From contig NC_092678.1 in NCBI RefSeq assembly GCF_964355755.1, positions 22,608,365 to 22,672,364 of the forward strand: a stretch of DNA of 64,000 nt, given 5' to 3'. The position numbers were made by a program, and so were the translations under genes. Position 1 is the first letter of the stretch. The number at the start of each line of letters is the position of its first letter. This document shows positions 1 to 18,399 of this stretch, piece after piece. This stretch comes from Antedon mediterranea (Eukaryota; Echinodermata; Crinoidea; Comatulida; Antedonidae). The notes below the pieces were generated by a model. It was given only the letters and a program-made list of their open reading frames with translations, had not been told where the DNA came from and searched no databases.

Positions 1-1
1 A

Positions 2-2138
2 ACCCTGGGCACCACGACAGCTCCACAAACCGTACCATGCAATCAATATACGTACTACTCTATAGAAGTCACGGACCCTTGCAAAGATCTCAGGATAAAT
101 GTACGTTTTTTTCTGTTTTATAAATGATGCATTATTCTCAAGAGAATGATCAAATAAAGTTAAATAATTCTTCATTAAATTTGTAATCTACTATTATTAC
201 TATTCACTATAATATCTCTATATTATTATATATATAAAATTCAATAAAAACAGGCAATTATGCAAAATCATTTATACAGCAATTTTGATAATTTAATAAA
301 TTTGGATGATATTTTTATAACAAAATTACATAGATTTGAATGAGGATGAAACAGTTTAATTTTAAAAGTATTTTCTTGTTAACAGAAGCATGTCCTTGCT
401 CTCTTTAAACTTTTTTATTGTGAAGTTATAAAACAAAGCAACTTCAAAAACACTGATTCAAAAAATAGAGTGAATTGCTGTTTCATGCAAATCTCTATTC
501 ATATTCTTGCTATTGTGGCTTGCTATTCCTGCATTATATCTAACAATGTAGTTGTCCATGCCTGAATATTACGGCTGACTACTTTCTTTTCAACCAGCTT
601 TAAATTTCTTCAACAACAAGAGTCTAAATGAAATTTAAGAAATATACATTTACTACTATGTAAAATGATAGCGCCTTTGAGCATGTTTTGTCATGAAAAG
701 GGGGCTATATAAATGTGGTATATTATTATTACATAAATAACAGTTTAAACATTTTATTTAACCATTTTTATATAATAGCTCGATGTTCTAGAAGGAGAAC
801 CAAACTTGTATGTGTCCCGCGGCAACACAAAATTTCCTGATGAGATGAGCCTAGCATGGACATCGTATAACTGGGGGTCGGAGAGTCTGACCATTTCCAG
901 TTGGGATCCAGAGTTTTCCATTGGTACCTTCTATATTGGTACACATGCCTACTGTGGAACAGATGTACCAACTGGATTCACAGGTAATGATTGACTGTAT
1001 TGAGTTTGAATTATCTAGAGGGCGCTAAGTTGGCGATACCCTATACCACATGTTGGTGAGAAATAGGTAGAAAGGTGGGGGGGGGGGGGCGGGGTTGTGT
1101 CTGTGACAAAGTTGTGTTCAACCGAAAAAAGAAAGTTAGTAGCCTGGGGGCCCATAGCTGACATGTTGTTAAAAAAAATCTCCAAGTAATTTTAGTGCTT
1201 TGTGGGATAAGCAGAGTCCCACAAAGAGGCTGCACTCAATATACTTTGGGTCGCAGATGGGCCTCCTTGCACCGATAAAAGAAGCATTAATATAATATTT
1301 GACCTTGATATTGGACATCTAAAGCAATGCTTGTGTGTGTGTCTGGTGTATTCTAATAATACCAGTTATTTTGTATGGAGCGAACTTAGCCTAATAATAA
1401 CAACAAGATTCAGTGGATGATGTTTCCAAAACTTCTGTAAAAGGCTTTTGTTATATGTTAATTTAAGAAACATATGTTTCCTGTAATATATTCTATCATT
1501 CTCACTTCCGTATATATATTCATATGATATAAAAAATAACTGCTTTATATTTTGAAGATGCAAAGTTCACTCTGCTGGTTCAGTCTGTTGAAACTGAACA
1601 CCCAAGTGATGAAATCGTAGTAGACGGGAAAAAAAATGCTAACATTTCTGCAAACGATTATACATATTATCGATTCTGTGTTCCAACAACATGTCAATAT
1701 ATTGAGGTGAAATTAGAGAACTGTATTGACCCAGAAGAATGTCCTACCAGTTACGCTTGGCCGGAGTTGTTAGTCTCGCGCTCCATCGTCAACCCAACCA
1801 TCAAAGACCATGCTTGGAAATTAGCCTCTATCGAAAGACGTAGCGTTTATCTTCATCCCGACGACAAGGAATTTTATGCCGGGCACTACTTTATCGGGGT
1901 GTATGGTTGGTGTACGCCACAAGAACACTGCACAGACAATAGCACGTGTGGGCCGTGCCAATACGCTGAAAATCATCCATATTCTGTGTCGGTTCTTACG
2001 ACTGACGTAGAAAATACTTGTGTGTCCAAAGGAGCCTTGCAACTTTGTGAAGTTAAAGATGACACAGGTGCAAGTAATGCTAATGAGTATGTCACATGGC
2101 TCATAACATTTGCATTATTCTCATGTGTCCTTCTGTAA
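2..2138 (+). CDS. Cysteine-rich PPC-like beta-sandwich protein, probably GPI-anchored (3' part of gene)
   Basis: Three exons join in frame: 2-100 (phase 0 donor GTACGT), 779-983 (acceptor ATAG, phase 1 donor GTAATG) and 1558-2138 (acceptor GAAG, ending TAA). The gene starts upstream of the window; 294 residues are visible. The sequence shows two or more beta-sandwich repeats with the pattern of bacterial pre-peptidase C-terminal (PPC)-like domains: a core reading LDVLEGEPNLYVSRG, then paired FYIGTHAYC and HYFIGVYGWC strands near the end of each unit. Cysteines are frequent (TDNSTCGPCQ), which fits an extracellular protein. The last 15 or so residues (VTWLITFALFSCVLL) are hydrophobic and follow a small-residue stretch DTGASNA, as in a GPI-attachment signal; a single C-terminal membrane helix is the alternative. 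The partner and pathway are not recognisable. The exon structure is well supported; the domain name is a pattern judgement. Confidence 0.72.
655..740 (+). repeat. 3' tail of a LINE/SINE retroposon in an intron
   Basis: The stretch has an AGCGCCTTTGAG-like segment, then GGGGCTATATAAATGTGGTA and a TATTATTATTA tail. This resembles the common animal CR1/L2/SINE tail that ends in GCGCTATATAAATG plus a TTA microsatellite. A similar tail in reverse lies at about 50935-50995. Confidence 0.45.
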
Positions 2139-3382
2139 AAAAATAATTGTGTGAAAAATTAGAAATTCACTTTACTATTTATTATGGCCATATAGTACTT
2201 GATTCTTGATGTGTTACTCCAGTAAAATGAATACTGCAGTAAAAAGAAGTAGCCCTACAGGTTTTATGATTTATTTTACAATTATTCTGATCATAGATAA
2301 TCAATATTAACAGTACTTTGATTTTTTTTAGAATGTTTTAACCACATTTTTGATTAATTTGGTTTAAAAAAGTAATGGATAACTAATAAGTACTAAGTAC
2401 TTAATTATATAAATTAGAAGCAGCTTTAATTAGTAATTTAAAGTTGATTAATTTTAATCTATGCAATGTAGTATAGATGCAATAGTGACTTAGTTTGTAA
2501 CTCTATTAAGGGGACAGCTTGAGGACCAAACAAACTGTCCCTTTAATGAGTGGCCCTGCTTAGGTTTGCTGTTACCTTTGAATCATGTATACAGTACTTT
2601 GAAACAAAAATTACAGTAAGAAATAGTGTATCCCATACTTGGTGAAAAGCCCACCATTTGTATGTATTTGTTTATTGACAGACCTTGTACCTTATAATAG
2701 ACTGTATACTGTAAGCAGTCTCCCTCAATTTCATTTATGTGTGTATAACATATGGAATGCAATGAAGTATGTGTATCTTATGCAATAATAGGGCCTATAG
2801 TAATTTGAGGTTGAGGTAGGAATTAGACAGTTATTGGTTGGTCCCAAATTGGATGGTTAGGTATTTAATTTGTGTTGTATGGTAGCATAAAGATATTATT
2901 TATATTTCTTAATGATAGTAAATAAACCTCGACAGGGGTGTGGCCCTGTAGGAGGGTCTGGACAATAAATATGTGTTTTTGTTAGTATGGTTTTTTTGTT
3001 TCCTGTCTCTTTTTTTTGGAAGGTATATAAAAAAAAATTTCTTTTTTTTAATTCGGCTTCAAGAAATTGCGGTAAAAATCGATTTGATTTTCTCTATCGA
3101 TATATTTTGTACTAAAATTATGTTTTAAAAGCCATTTTCATGATTTGAAATTATGACGTCATCTTACCGCACTCTTTCGGAAAACTCGAGCGAACAGGAA
3201 AATTAACGGTGTGACACCCGGCCGGTTTTTGTGTGTCGTCGTTGATGTGGTGTACGCCAACTTGGCTTGACTGACGTGGCAGAGAGGATTGAATAAGTGT
3301 TTATATTGTATATTGTACAGAAATCAACCATAATTAGCGTTTTTTGAAGATTGTATATCAACTCTAACTAATAAATATCAAC
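2139..3382 (+). other. Intergenic: 3' UTR of the PPC-like gene, then promoter and 5' UTR of the ARF gene
   Basis: The first ~820 bases are AT-rich and hold candidate polyadenylation signals AATAAA near 2921 and AATAAAT near 2964, followed by T-rich DNA. From about 3150 to 3382 composition becomes more GC-rich, with CpGs (ACTCTTTCGG, CACCCGGCCGG), as expected upstream of a housekeeping gene. No other gene is visible. Confidence 0.5.
3154..3161. promoter_or_regulatory. Perfect cAMP-response element palindrome upstream of the ARF gene
   Basis: TGACGTCA lies about 220 bases before the ARF start codon. Vertebrate ARF4 is a known target of CREB3-type bZIP factors. Related GACGTCA strings also occur in repeats elsewhere in this window, so chance or repeat origin is possible. 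Confidence 0.35.
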
Positions 3383-8874
<5,492 letters not shown>

Positions 8875-10556
8875 AGAAGACCCGAAAGTTGGCTGACGGC
8901 GTTTAAGCACATGTTTTGTTTCTCATCGAGTGTTATCCTCAAAAGAACGAAACACAAAACAGAAATATTAAGACAATATTACTGAAAAAAGACAATTATA
9001 ATACTGTAGCTTCATGACTTGAATACATTGTCTTTTTATTCAAACGTTTTTGTATTAACTTGATGTTTTTTTTATTTTGGGTTGGGTTTATTTTCTTTAT
9101 GCTATAATATATATATATATATAAATACAAGATTATCTGCTAAAATTTGTAATGAATGTATTAAGGATGAATTTACACAGGTGCCGCCAAAGTGGGTTGG
9201 GTTGAAACAGCCCTGTAATGTTCTCAAAACATAAAGATATTCATATTTTGTCTTATTCAAGTGAATTGAAGAATACAGAAAATATGTTGATGTTCGTGTA
9301 CAGCGTATTCAATTTCTGCATGCTATTTATTAAGACATTTTTCAGGAATCTCAAACCCAAACACGATTTTCATTTTTATCCCCTTTTAAAAATTCTGGCG
9401 ACGCCCATGATTGCATCCTAGCCACGCCCATGAGTGCATCTTGGCCGCGCCCATGATTGCATCCTAGCCATGCCCATGATTGTTTTAAGATTTTGTCCTG
9501 TTTTATTGATGTCCGCTCTGTAAATGTTGAAATAGTGATGCGATTTAAATAAAAGCAAATGTTAATATTCCAAAAATTCCCAAAAATATTGTATTTTTTA
9601 CATTATTTAACCATTGTAGTTTGTACTTTCATTTAGTGTTAATTTTTGTTGGTAGACTTTTTGACTGTTGTCTATAGAGGGCTCACTTTAAATATTTTAT
9701 CTTGAATTTTGTATGCAGAAACCTTTCTATAATAAATAATAGTATGTTGATACATAATTATTAAATATTAATATTCCTAATAGTACGTATATAAAATTGA
9801 TAATAATATTAATATTTACAACATTTTATATATAAATTTATATATTCCCCACCACTTTTTAATTTGAAGACCTTTATTGAGGAAAAAAAACATGTAACCC
9901 TTAGATTTTAAACCACTACAAAACATTTTAGCAGTATTGATAAAAAAAAAAACAGTTATTGACACCAGCTGTGAACTACTCTATCATGTATATGCATTTG
10001 CTATTTATTTACCTCAATTTATTCAATAATGCTAAACTGTTCTTACCCCAAATTTAGTTACTTGTTGAAATTATTTTTCTGTATATTAATTACATAACAA
10101 TTATATAATCTTCTTTTCAAGCTCTAGTTATATCATCTCAATAACAGAATAAATAATTGAAAATAAAATTCGATATTTTGTTGCTTAGTTTTCTGTACAC
10201 ATTATGCTCACAGTGAATCATTTCATTTAAGAAAGTTGGAATTTCTTATTTATAAAATAGTATCACGAATTTTCATTTACAGCATTGCATTTTAATTATA
10301 CACATTTTTAATATAATATATACTTCGCGTTATCACCGATGTTTCCCAATGTTCTGTAATTAAATTTAAATCTGACCGAGTTGTAGCAGTCTTTATTTTG
10401 AGCGGAAGGAGTATGGCACACTTTTCCAGTGTCGTGAATAAACGACCAACATTGTATTTACCAAATTGTACAAGTTAATATAATTTTAAATCAATAAATA
10501 TCTGAAATAGTCACTGTTTATTTGAGAATTTAATTTTGGAAAATGTTAAATACTAC

Positions 10557-10583
10557 CATGGAGAAATAAGTTATTTCTCCATG
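10557..10583. mobile_element. 27-bp perfect palindromic insertion (CATGGAGAAA class), copy M1
   Basis: The arms are CATGGAGAAATAA and TTATTTCTCCATG around a single G. It is flanked on both sides by ATACTAC (10550-10556 and 10584-10590), which reads as a target-site duplication. Confidence 0.6.
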
Positions 10584-11062
10584 ATACTACACAATTTATA
10601 TTCAAATTTCATTCGTAATGTGAGTTTGCTGCCACCTATATTGCTGTGTTCACGCTTGAGTAAGCTCATTTGCATTCTCTCTTCAACAGATGTATTTTAT
10701 GTTGATGGCGTTCCAGCCCACGTGTCTGAGATGTGTTTACATAAGAAATCTAGGCCCGACCTTTGTCAAGCCAGGAAGTACTCAATCACACGGTAAGCGG
10801 CGCATTTGTTTATTTTTCTTGTTGATGTATAACTGCTAGGCCTAGACACATTTTATCGTTTAGCTTTTAGTGACTGTAGTGAGTAAGAAGTAAAGTATCA
10901 ATACTTAAGAGATGTAAAGACACAAAAACGACTACAAACAGAAATAGAGAAAAAAACAATTAGTTTAATCAAATATCGTAAACAGCTATAAATAAGCCAT
11001 TGGGCATAAACGAAAATAATAAATCTAAATGTACATGGAGTTACTCCCTGGTAAAAATTAAT

Positions 11063-11089
11063 CATGGAAAAATAAGTTTTCTCTCCATG
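11063..11089. mobile_element. 27-bp palindromic insertion (CATGGAGAAA class), copy M2
   Basis: It has the same length and ends as M1: CATGGA...TCTCCATG, with a few mismatches in the stem. It is flanked by ATTAAT on both sides (11057-11062 and 11091-11096), with one extra base on the right. Confidence 0.5.
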
Positions 11090-11111
11090 TATTAATCAAG
11101 TTAACTTAGGC

Positions 11112-11147
11112 CAGGGAGTTGTAAATTAATTATTTTATAACTCCTTG
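11112..11147. mobile_element. 36-bp palindromic insertion (CAGGGA class), copy P4, at the NLR1 stop codon
   Basis: The ends are CAGGGAGTT and AACTCCTTG, near-perfect inverted repeats, flanked by CTTAGGC at 11105-11111 and 11148-11154. The TAA that ends the NLR1 reading frame (11135-11137, minus strand) lies inside it. Confidence 0.6.
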
Positions 11148-14100
11148 CTTAGGCCTAGAAGAACTGCAAACAATATACACATACATTTAATAAATAAACT
11201 AAGACTAATCAAATAAATGAAATGATAAAATCGAATGTATCCTCGGTTATGTAATATATATAAAAGAAGATAATAACATGTTATCAGACTTAAGAACGCT
11301 ATTTTGTGATTATATATAGAACTTTCTAAAAACAAGTTCAGTCGATGTTTATTTCGTTTTTGTATTATACAACTGTGATAAGGCCTAAGGTCCAATGACT
11401 GTCCTTTCAATGTTATACTACTGTTTGTTTGTGTGATAACCATTGATTTGAATAATAATTTATCATGAATATCATACAAGTAATTTCCATCAAGAGATAT
11501 TAAATCAACTTTGATTCCCTTTCCAGAATATCCTTTTAGCAAGTCTATAACATTATAATTTACTAATTTACAGTAATTCATAGAAAGGCGTTTTAAGTTT
11601 GGGAATTTAATAAATATATTAGCTAGTGTACTTCCGTTGATTGATGATAGGTCGACAAAATCTAAATTAAGAAATTTCCATTTAAATCTGTAACGCTTAG
11701 GTGATATTAACAGATCGTGTAATTGTTGGGCGGATAAAGAATGAAGAAACCAAGAAAATCCATAAAGTGTATCATTTACATCAGATATAATTAATGAATT
11801 GATAAGATTCGCAAGTAAATTACTATCAAGATTTGAAAGATCATTGTTCTCTAAATTGATAAAATTCTCTTTTGACTCTAAATAGCTTATATCTACTTCA
11901 TTCAGCATATCAACTATTTCGGCGCTTGATAAAGAGCAATTACTTAAATCAAACATTTCTAAGTCTTTATAAACATTTAAAAAATGACCTAATAAAGCTC
12001 CGTTGATGTTTGACAAATTATTGTTCCCAAGAAGAAACCACCGCAAGTTAACAAATGTTTTACTGTGTTTACATTCTGTTAGCATTGAGTTAATAAGTGA
12101 ACTGTGTGATGCACCCTTTGAGTCTCTCGAAAAACGTATCAATAGTAGGCTTAGGTTTGGAAAGTTTTGAAATAATTTGCACATGCGTGAGCCAGTATGG
12201 CGCCTATATAAAAAGCGTGAATCATCTTCAATAAACATAAAAGAACGTATTTCTTTGCCTACATTATATTTCTTCCATTCAAAAGAGAGAATCTCAAGGG
12301 CCTCATCACCATGTTTTTCAATTAGTTTAATCAAATATCCATCCCGATTATATTGGGTTAGGTCTGCTTGTATGGTATCAGCATTATATAATTGTAATAT
12401 TATTGAATAGTGAGCTATAATGCTACACATACATTCACAATGTTTATTATACTCCATCATACTTGACGATATCATTCTTGTTATGTTATTACTATCTTTT
12501 CTAAGTCTATTACGAAATATATTTAGTAATTCTATTAAATGCAAATTGTCGTTGCAAACAAATGTTCTAAATGAATCCCTTAAATCTTTAACGTCCATTT
12601 TCATTTGTGGAGAGATTTGTTTATCCAGTAATGTTAATACTTTTTTTTGGTATTTTGGATTTACATATGTGAAATATTTGGAAAAGGAATAATAATTAGA
12701 GGCCCTATTTACCAACCAGTGTTTCATGAGTTTGTCTGCATTGGGACCTAGAAAACTAATAGTGAAAACTGTTACTATTGGTAAAAGTGGGTGAAGCCTT
12801 ATTATCTCGCATTCTAATGGATCTAAAGTCTCAATTTTATTAGACAAGTAATATCCAGCGAGTGCCTCTGACAATAACCTATGTGGACTTCGGTAAGTCT
12901 CCAAAAAACTATCCTGAACAGTAGAAGTATCTTTGTAAACAAATCCTAATTTTAGTGCTAAGTCAACTAAAGTTTCATTTTTAACTAGAGTGTTTACTTC
13001 AGTTTTAGTAAAATGAAGTAAAATTCGTTTTAAACCAATGTAACTAATTTCTCCTAATATTATAATTGCGTTTTTATAATCTGTGGGAATGTTGTCAAAG
13101 TCTGTTATTGCCTTTGTAGTAGGTTCATCCCTTCTATTAATGTACTGATTTAAAATCGTGCGGAAAATTTCTTTAAACAAATGTTCAAGATTTTTGGGAA
13201 TCATTTGCTGGTGTTCCCACACAACACACATTTTAAGTAAAAGGAAAGGAGATGAAAATAGTTCAAATATGTATTTATGATTACCGCCCCAACTAGTTAC
13301 ATCATCTGAATCAAGATTAAATTCACTAATCAATAACTGACCCATTTTAGACTGTCCAATAGATTTGAAATACCTCTTGATATATGGTTTTATGTTCTTT
13401 ATGTCAAATCCTTCTACTTTTACACGTATGTCATAATATTTATGTAAACTTTCAGTAAAACCCGGTCGTGAAGTAAGAATAACTGTACTCTCTTCCAGTT
13501 CTTTACTTTTTAAGATCATTGGAATATCAACTCCAGAATTTAACTCATCTAATCCATCTATCAGAAAAACTAATTCTCTGTCGTGATCCTCTATAAACAT
13601 TTTTATAATTGTTTTATTAATATGGAGACCTGTTTTTTTACGAAAACGTTTTAGGTCAACTTCATCAACTGTTGTATCTGTGATTGTTTGTCCTTCTTTG
13701 ATGTCTCTGAGGTTTACGAAAAATAATATTTTATCAGCAAACGTAGTATCAGAATTTGTCGCCCAGTTATAAGATATATATTTAAGTAATGTTGTCTTAC
13801 CAATTCCCCCATTTCCAGTAATCAATACCTTACATGAGTCTCTGGACTTTATAATATTCAATAATTCTAGTAAAGATGTGTGCTTTTGTTCTCCCTTTTG
13901 TGTACTGATGATATATAGTTCTGGATCGGTAAAGATTTGTGAAATATTATGATATTTATCTTCTCTGAACGTTGGTGGTCTTATAAGTGGGTCTTCGAAT
14001 TTTTTTTTCTGTTCTTCTGTTATGAAGTTTCGAATAAGCTCATCTGAAATGAAGACAATATTATATGAAAGTATAAACCGAACAGGAACATTTCTTCTTT

Positions 14101-16369
14101 CAAATTTCAATGTTAGGTAGCGGCTATTAAATACTAATTTCATAATAGAAAATTAATAATAAACATTACCTTCTGTGAATTCATAATCTGAAAATTTGTT
14201 CGCAAAAACGTGGAATAAGTATGAGAGTATGACGGCTAAGATGACAACACTAAATGCAAAGACCATCGCTAAAGCTAAAAACAAATTTAAGGTATATTTC
14301 AGGATTGCTGAAGAGCATGCACGGTTTAAGTTTATTTGATGATTACTTTTTCTTTTTTTATTATTATTAGTTATAGGAAAGAAAAAAATGTATTAAACGA
14401 GGCTTTTGAATACATTGCATAACATCTGTTACATTATAAATTCATTAATACACATTTACGATATTCTTTATGCTTACCGATACGTGTAGTTGGTTTACAT
14501 TTATATTTCCGGTTACATGTAGGTAAGAAATAAAATTACAATACGTAATAAAATTCAAATACAAATGACGTCATTATTTCATGACGTCATTTACACAAAG
14601 AACGTCATTTACTCATAACCAATACAGTACTATTATTTTAGTGTCTGTTGTGACACCATAGATCATTCTCTGTGACCAGTTGTTTCCAAGATGATGAAGT
14701 GGTTATGAAAAAATACCGCCAATGATTTATTTTAAAGGTTTGCGCCACCTACAGGTCAATATCATCATTAAATTATACGATAATTACTGGTACATGTAGC
14801 TCATGTTGTATTGTGTATCATACATCTATCACAAAATGTAATTATGTAATTATTTAAGATTCCTAATAACAGTAAGGCTACGCACCAAAAATACTTGTTG
14901 GTTGTTCCTGTGTTCCTCTCTCTCTCACCTGCACTTGTTCCTGTCGTTCTGAAGTATAAGTATTTTTGTTTAAACTTTGCAAACAATCCCCATAAGATAT
15001 TGACATGTAAGTAAAGGTAAGACCATCAACTAAGTAAGGGCCTATACAACAGGTCTATTCAATCAAAAATAAATATACAATAATAATTCATATATTATTA
15101 TACAGTAATACTTCATATATTTGTAGTAAATTACTCAAATGTAAAAAGAGTGGTTCACATTACAGAAATGTTTTCATTCGTGCATTTTGTATGTTTATCT
15201 ATATAGGCCTACACAAACTCCTCACTTACTTTCCCTTTTATTTCATGAATTGTATACTTTAAAGAAAGCAACATCACATTTAATTGTGATTAAAAATTAA
15301 AAAACTATCTGCTACTTGATTTTCAAGAAATATACAAACAAAAACATTCCGCCCTAATGTAAAACGAAATTGTTTAAAATTGAAAATCTGAAACAAAAAA
15401 CACGATATGTAATCATACTAAATTGGCGATGAAAAGACGATTATTTAACGTGACCGCGATTAGATTACTTCCTGTTAAACACCATACCAACAGAATTCGA
15501 GTTTAATCTTTAATGTGTTTATTTATGTTTTTTAAAGAAACATTTGTTAGTGTTGTTCAATATCCATACATTATTTAGGCCTATATATGGTTTGAGTGAT
15601 ATTGTGTGTCTTGACAAAAAGCACTGCCTGCGCGGTACTTATGGCTTCTGTTCTTTTACGTGGAATTAGATAATATTACAGTTGTGATTCCTCAATTTGA
15701 CACTTTAAGGTAGAAATACAACTGATAACTATAACTGATAAAGTGAAACTATTTACATTTAAATTTAGCATTATGGAGGGGTTACATTTTTAGATCATCA
15801 TAATTTATTTTGTGATCTATTTTTAAAGATTGAAGAATAATATACATACCATTACCAAGTAGAATGTCTTTTCCTCTTTGATTTAGACAGCCTGCTAAGC
15901 TTTGTATTTGATCTAGATCATCTGTGAGCTGTTTCTCAACTTCCAGATGAAGTATTACATCCCAAATATTTGTGTAGTTATATTGGGCTATTTCATAGAA
16001 AGCAATAACTTGTTGCAATTCACCTGGATCAACTTGTCTCATGGCTTTATACAGTTGCTTACGATAATATGACAACTTTGGTCCATCCAGTGTATTCTGA
16101 ACATCGTTGTCAATCATGTACCTTCTAACTAGATCTTTAGCACGCTCCACTCTACTTAGTTCCGTAACCTCTAATAGTAAGTTAATATCAGTAGGTGAGA
16201 TGAGACCTTTTTCTTCGAGTTTATTGAATAGATCGTGTCCGATAGAGGAATTTGTAATGTCACCCGTAGCTAAGTGATCAAATAGGATGCATTTAAACCA
16301 ACGGTACCTCCTCACACCTCTGTAGCATCTACTTAGATCACGTTTCAAGATCTTCAACCTTTCTGTCAT
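11135..16369 (-). CDS. NLR1: DED-like domain, transmembrane helix, NACHT NTPase and leucine-rich repeats
   Basis: Three exons join in frame: 15850-16369 (starts ATG, phase 1 donor G|GTATGT), 14170-14274 (105 bases, donor G|GTAATG) and 11135-14043, for 1177 residues. Residues 1-173 resemble a death-fold/DED module (FNKLEEKGLISPTDINLLLE, then a second helical stretch IWDVILHLE). The middle exon encodes a strong helix AMVFAFSVVILAVILSYL followed by FHVFANKFSDYEFTE. The large exon holds NACHT with Walker A GNGGIGKTT, Walker B LVFLIDGLDEL and sensor VILTSRPGF, a helical region, then degenerate LRRs with LxxLxLxxN/C spacing near the C-terminus. The last ~55 residues are hydrophobic and may be former 3' UTR read through to the stop. 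It is a putative intracellular or membrane innate immune sensor, as in echinoderm NLR families. Gene start and tail are the least certain parts; no small first exon like that of NLR2 was found. Confidence 0.85.
14275..15849 (-). other. NLR1 intron 1
   Basis: AT-rich DNA between the DED-like and transmembrane exons. It contains two GACGTCAT strings near 14567-14590 and no recognisable repeat or exon. Confidence 0.6.
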
Positions 16370-18399
16370 TTGGATATTTTGTTGTTCAATTCTTGGATGA
16401 TGTTAAGATTATTTAGCGAAGAGCTATAAAAATTAAGTTCCAAAGTTAAAAACACAGGAGACAACTTTTTCAAAATGTCTTCGTTTCTTTTAAATCCTTT
16501 AAAAATCAAACTATTAAAGATCACACATACACCATTGTTATTGACATATTCACTCAATGTTATTGTATTTACCCACAGTTTTATTGACTTAGCGTAAGCT
16601 ATTGGAAATAACAGCCTTACTAACTTCGTTCATGACAACTATGCCTCCAGTTTAGTTTTGTAATCGTCTCAATGTTGTGCTAATTATAGGCCTAATTAGT
16701 TTTATCAGCTGATTCGTAAACTGACTGATGAATTTATATAAATGATTCCCTAAAATTAAGAATTTATAGGGATCAATGTTTTTGATTTATACTTTACCTG
16801 TTGCTGTTTCTAACAATGATGATACAGAACATAATATAATAACAGACAAGTTCCAAAATGGTTGCTGCACATTGAACCGTAACATATCATTTTTAAGTCT
16901 CAGTTTCTCTACTTATTGTGTGCTACAACGTACAACAACGTGTCTTCTCCTGGTGTTGTTAAAAACCCAATTAAAGAGGAGTCCATTTGCAGCATGCAAG
17001 ACTGAATTATATTAATGCACTTGTCGTGATAAATAAATTGTGTAGGACTAGGAATAGTCTATCGACAACAAGTACGTTGTTGGATTGTATGTAGAGTATT
17101 GTTGTATATTATTCAGTAATTATTCTATGTCACTGAAGCGTATTTAAACGGGTCCACGTCACACGAACGAACGTTTTGTGACCACGAACCAGTATGAAAC
17201 GCTAAATAGATGTTTATCGTGAATATTAACTATACATTGTGTTCGATAACAACAATTAAATAGAACGTGTATTGATAAGGATAAAGGGGATGAAGCTTGA
17301 AGAAAGCATTATGTGAAATAAGCAAATTTGAGGGAGATCTCAAGCGGCAACTAATACCCATCTTCATCGTCTCGTCTTTCTCCTAAAAAAATAGACATAG
17401 ACTCAACCATGAAATGTTATCACTTGTTATTTAAAAAAAAAAAAGAAAATAAAGGGAATACATTAAACATTCTTTGGCGTTCCATAGATACACTTTTGTG
17501 ATACTTGTAGATGAAAGAGGGTAAAATGGGGTTTAAATTACAGTGACTGATTTATACTATAGTCTTGAATTTTAATTGCACCTTAATCGAATTTCGATCA
17601 CGTCGACAAAAATTGCAACTAACCAGTGACTAATTTTCAAATATTTTATATATATTTAAGACAGGATAAATCGTAAAAAAGCATAAATATACACCTATTA
17701 TAATAGGTTAAATCAATAATATTAATCTAAATTATCCACTGTAATTATGATAATGCAAACTGTCTAGCGCCCCTTATATTTTCCTAATTTTTTATGTCAT
17801 AATTAATCTCAATAATTATTCATGATTTCTGCCTTAACCTGATAGGAGTAAAAAAAATGTGTAGTGGCACTATTTTTAGAACCGTTTATAAAGTGCATAT
17901 AACAGTCTACTATGCCTAGTTGTAAATAAGTAGTAAACCCTAAGAAGTGTTCGACTTCATCTATTTTGTATTACAGTATTACTCTTACTGTTAATTATTA
18001 TACCTATCAGTCTAATATAAATTGTTTATAAATTTTAAAATGTTTAATGGAAGTAGGGCCTAATGCTTACGGGTTGTTTTATAGCGTATGTTTAATGGGG
18101 CCTACTTTGTTAGTAAGACAGTCCACCACCATATTCGTCTTTCGTCATTTTGTGACGTCTCTATCTAAGCAGTGTTATAGATCGATAAATATAACAATGT
18201 AATGTATGATACATACACTATGAGTAACAGCGTCATAATATAATGTAGTTTAATAGTTATGTTAACGCAGGCCTACAAATATTATAATTATTATTTTAAT
18301 TTAATATGCCGATTTTGTTAGGAAATGTGCAGATTTAGTGATATTTTATTCCATTCTTATTGGTTTGAACTTGTTTCTTCCATTTTCCAATAAACCATG

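Larger units (their letters stand above)
8875..11104. other. Intergenic region between the ARF gene and NLR1
   Basis: It begins with the ARF 3' UTR. At 9399-9480 there are about four diverged ~26-base tandem units containing ACGCCCATGATTGCATC. AATAAA follows near 9548, then long AT-rich DNA. Two 27-bp palindromes (10557-10583, 11063-11089) are annotated separately. A short exon-like stretch at 10690-10792 was not accepted as a gene. Confidence 0.5.

Noticed and set aside
10690-10792. 103-base stretch with AG before and GTAAGC after, like an internal exon
   Set aside because: No partner exon, no recognisable protein motif and no phase match to neighbours; splice-like ends this short arise by chance.
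12177-12692. Plus-strand frames inside NLR1
   Set aside because: They are antisense to the long NACHT-LRR exon and have no independent support.
16366-16557. 63-codon frame just upstream of NLR1 on the same strand
   Set aside because: It overlaps the NLR1 start in another frame and shows no domain. A frameshifted extension of the DED exon is possible but not supported.
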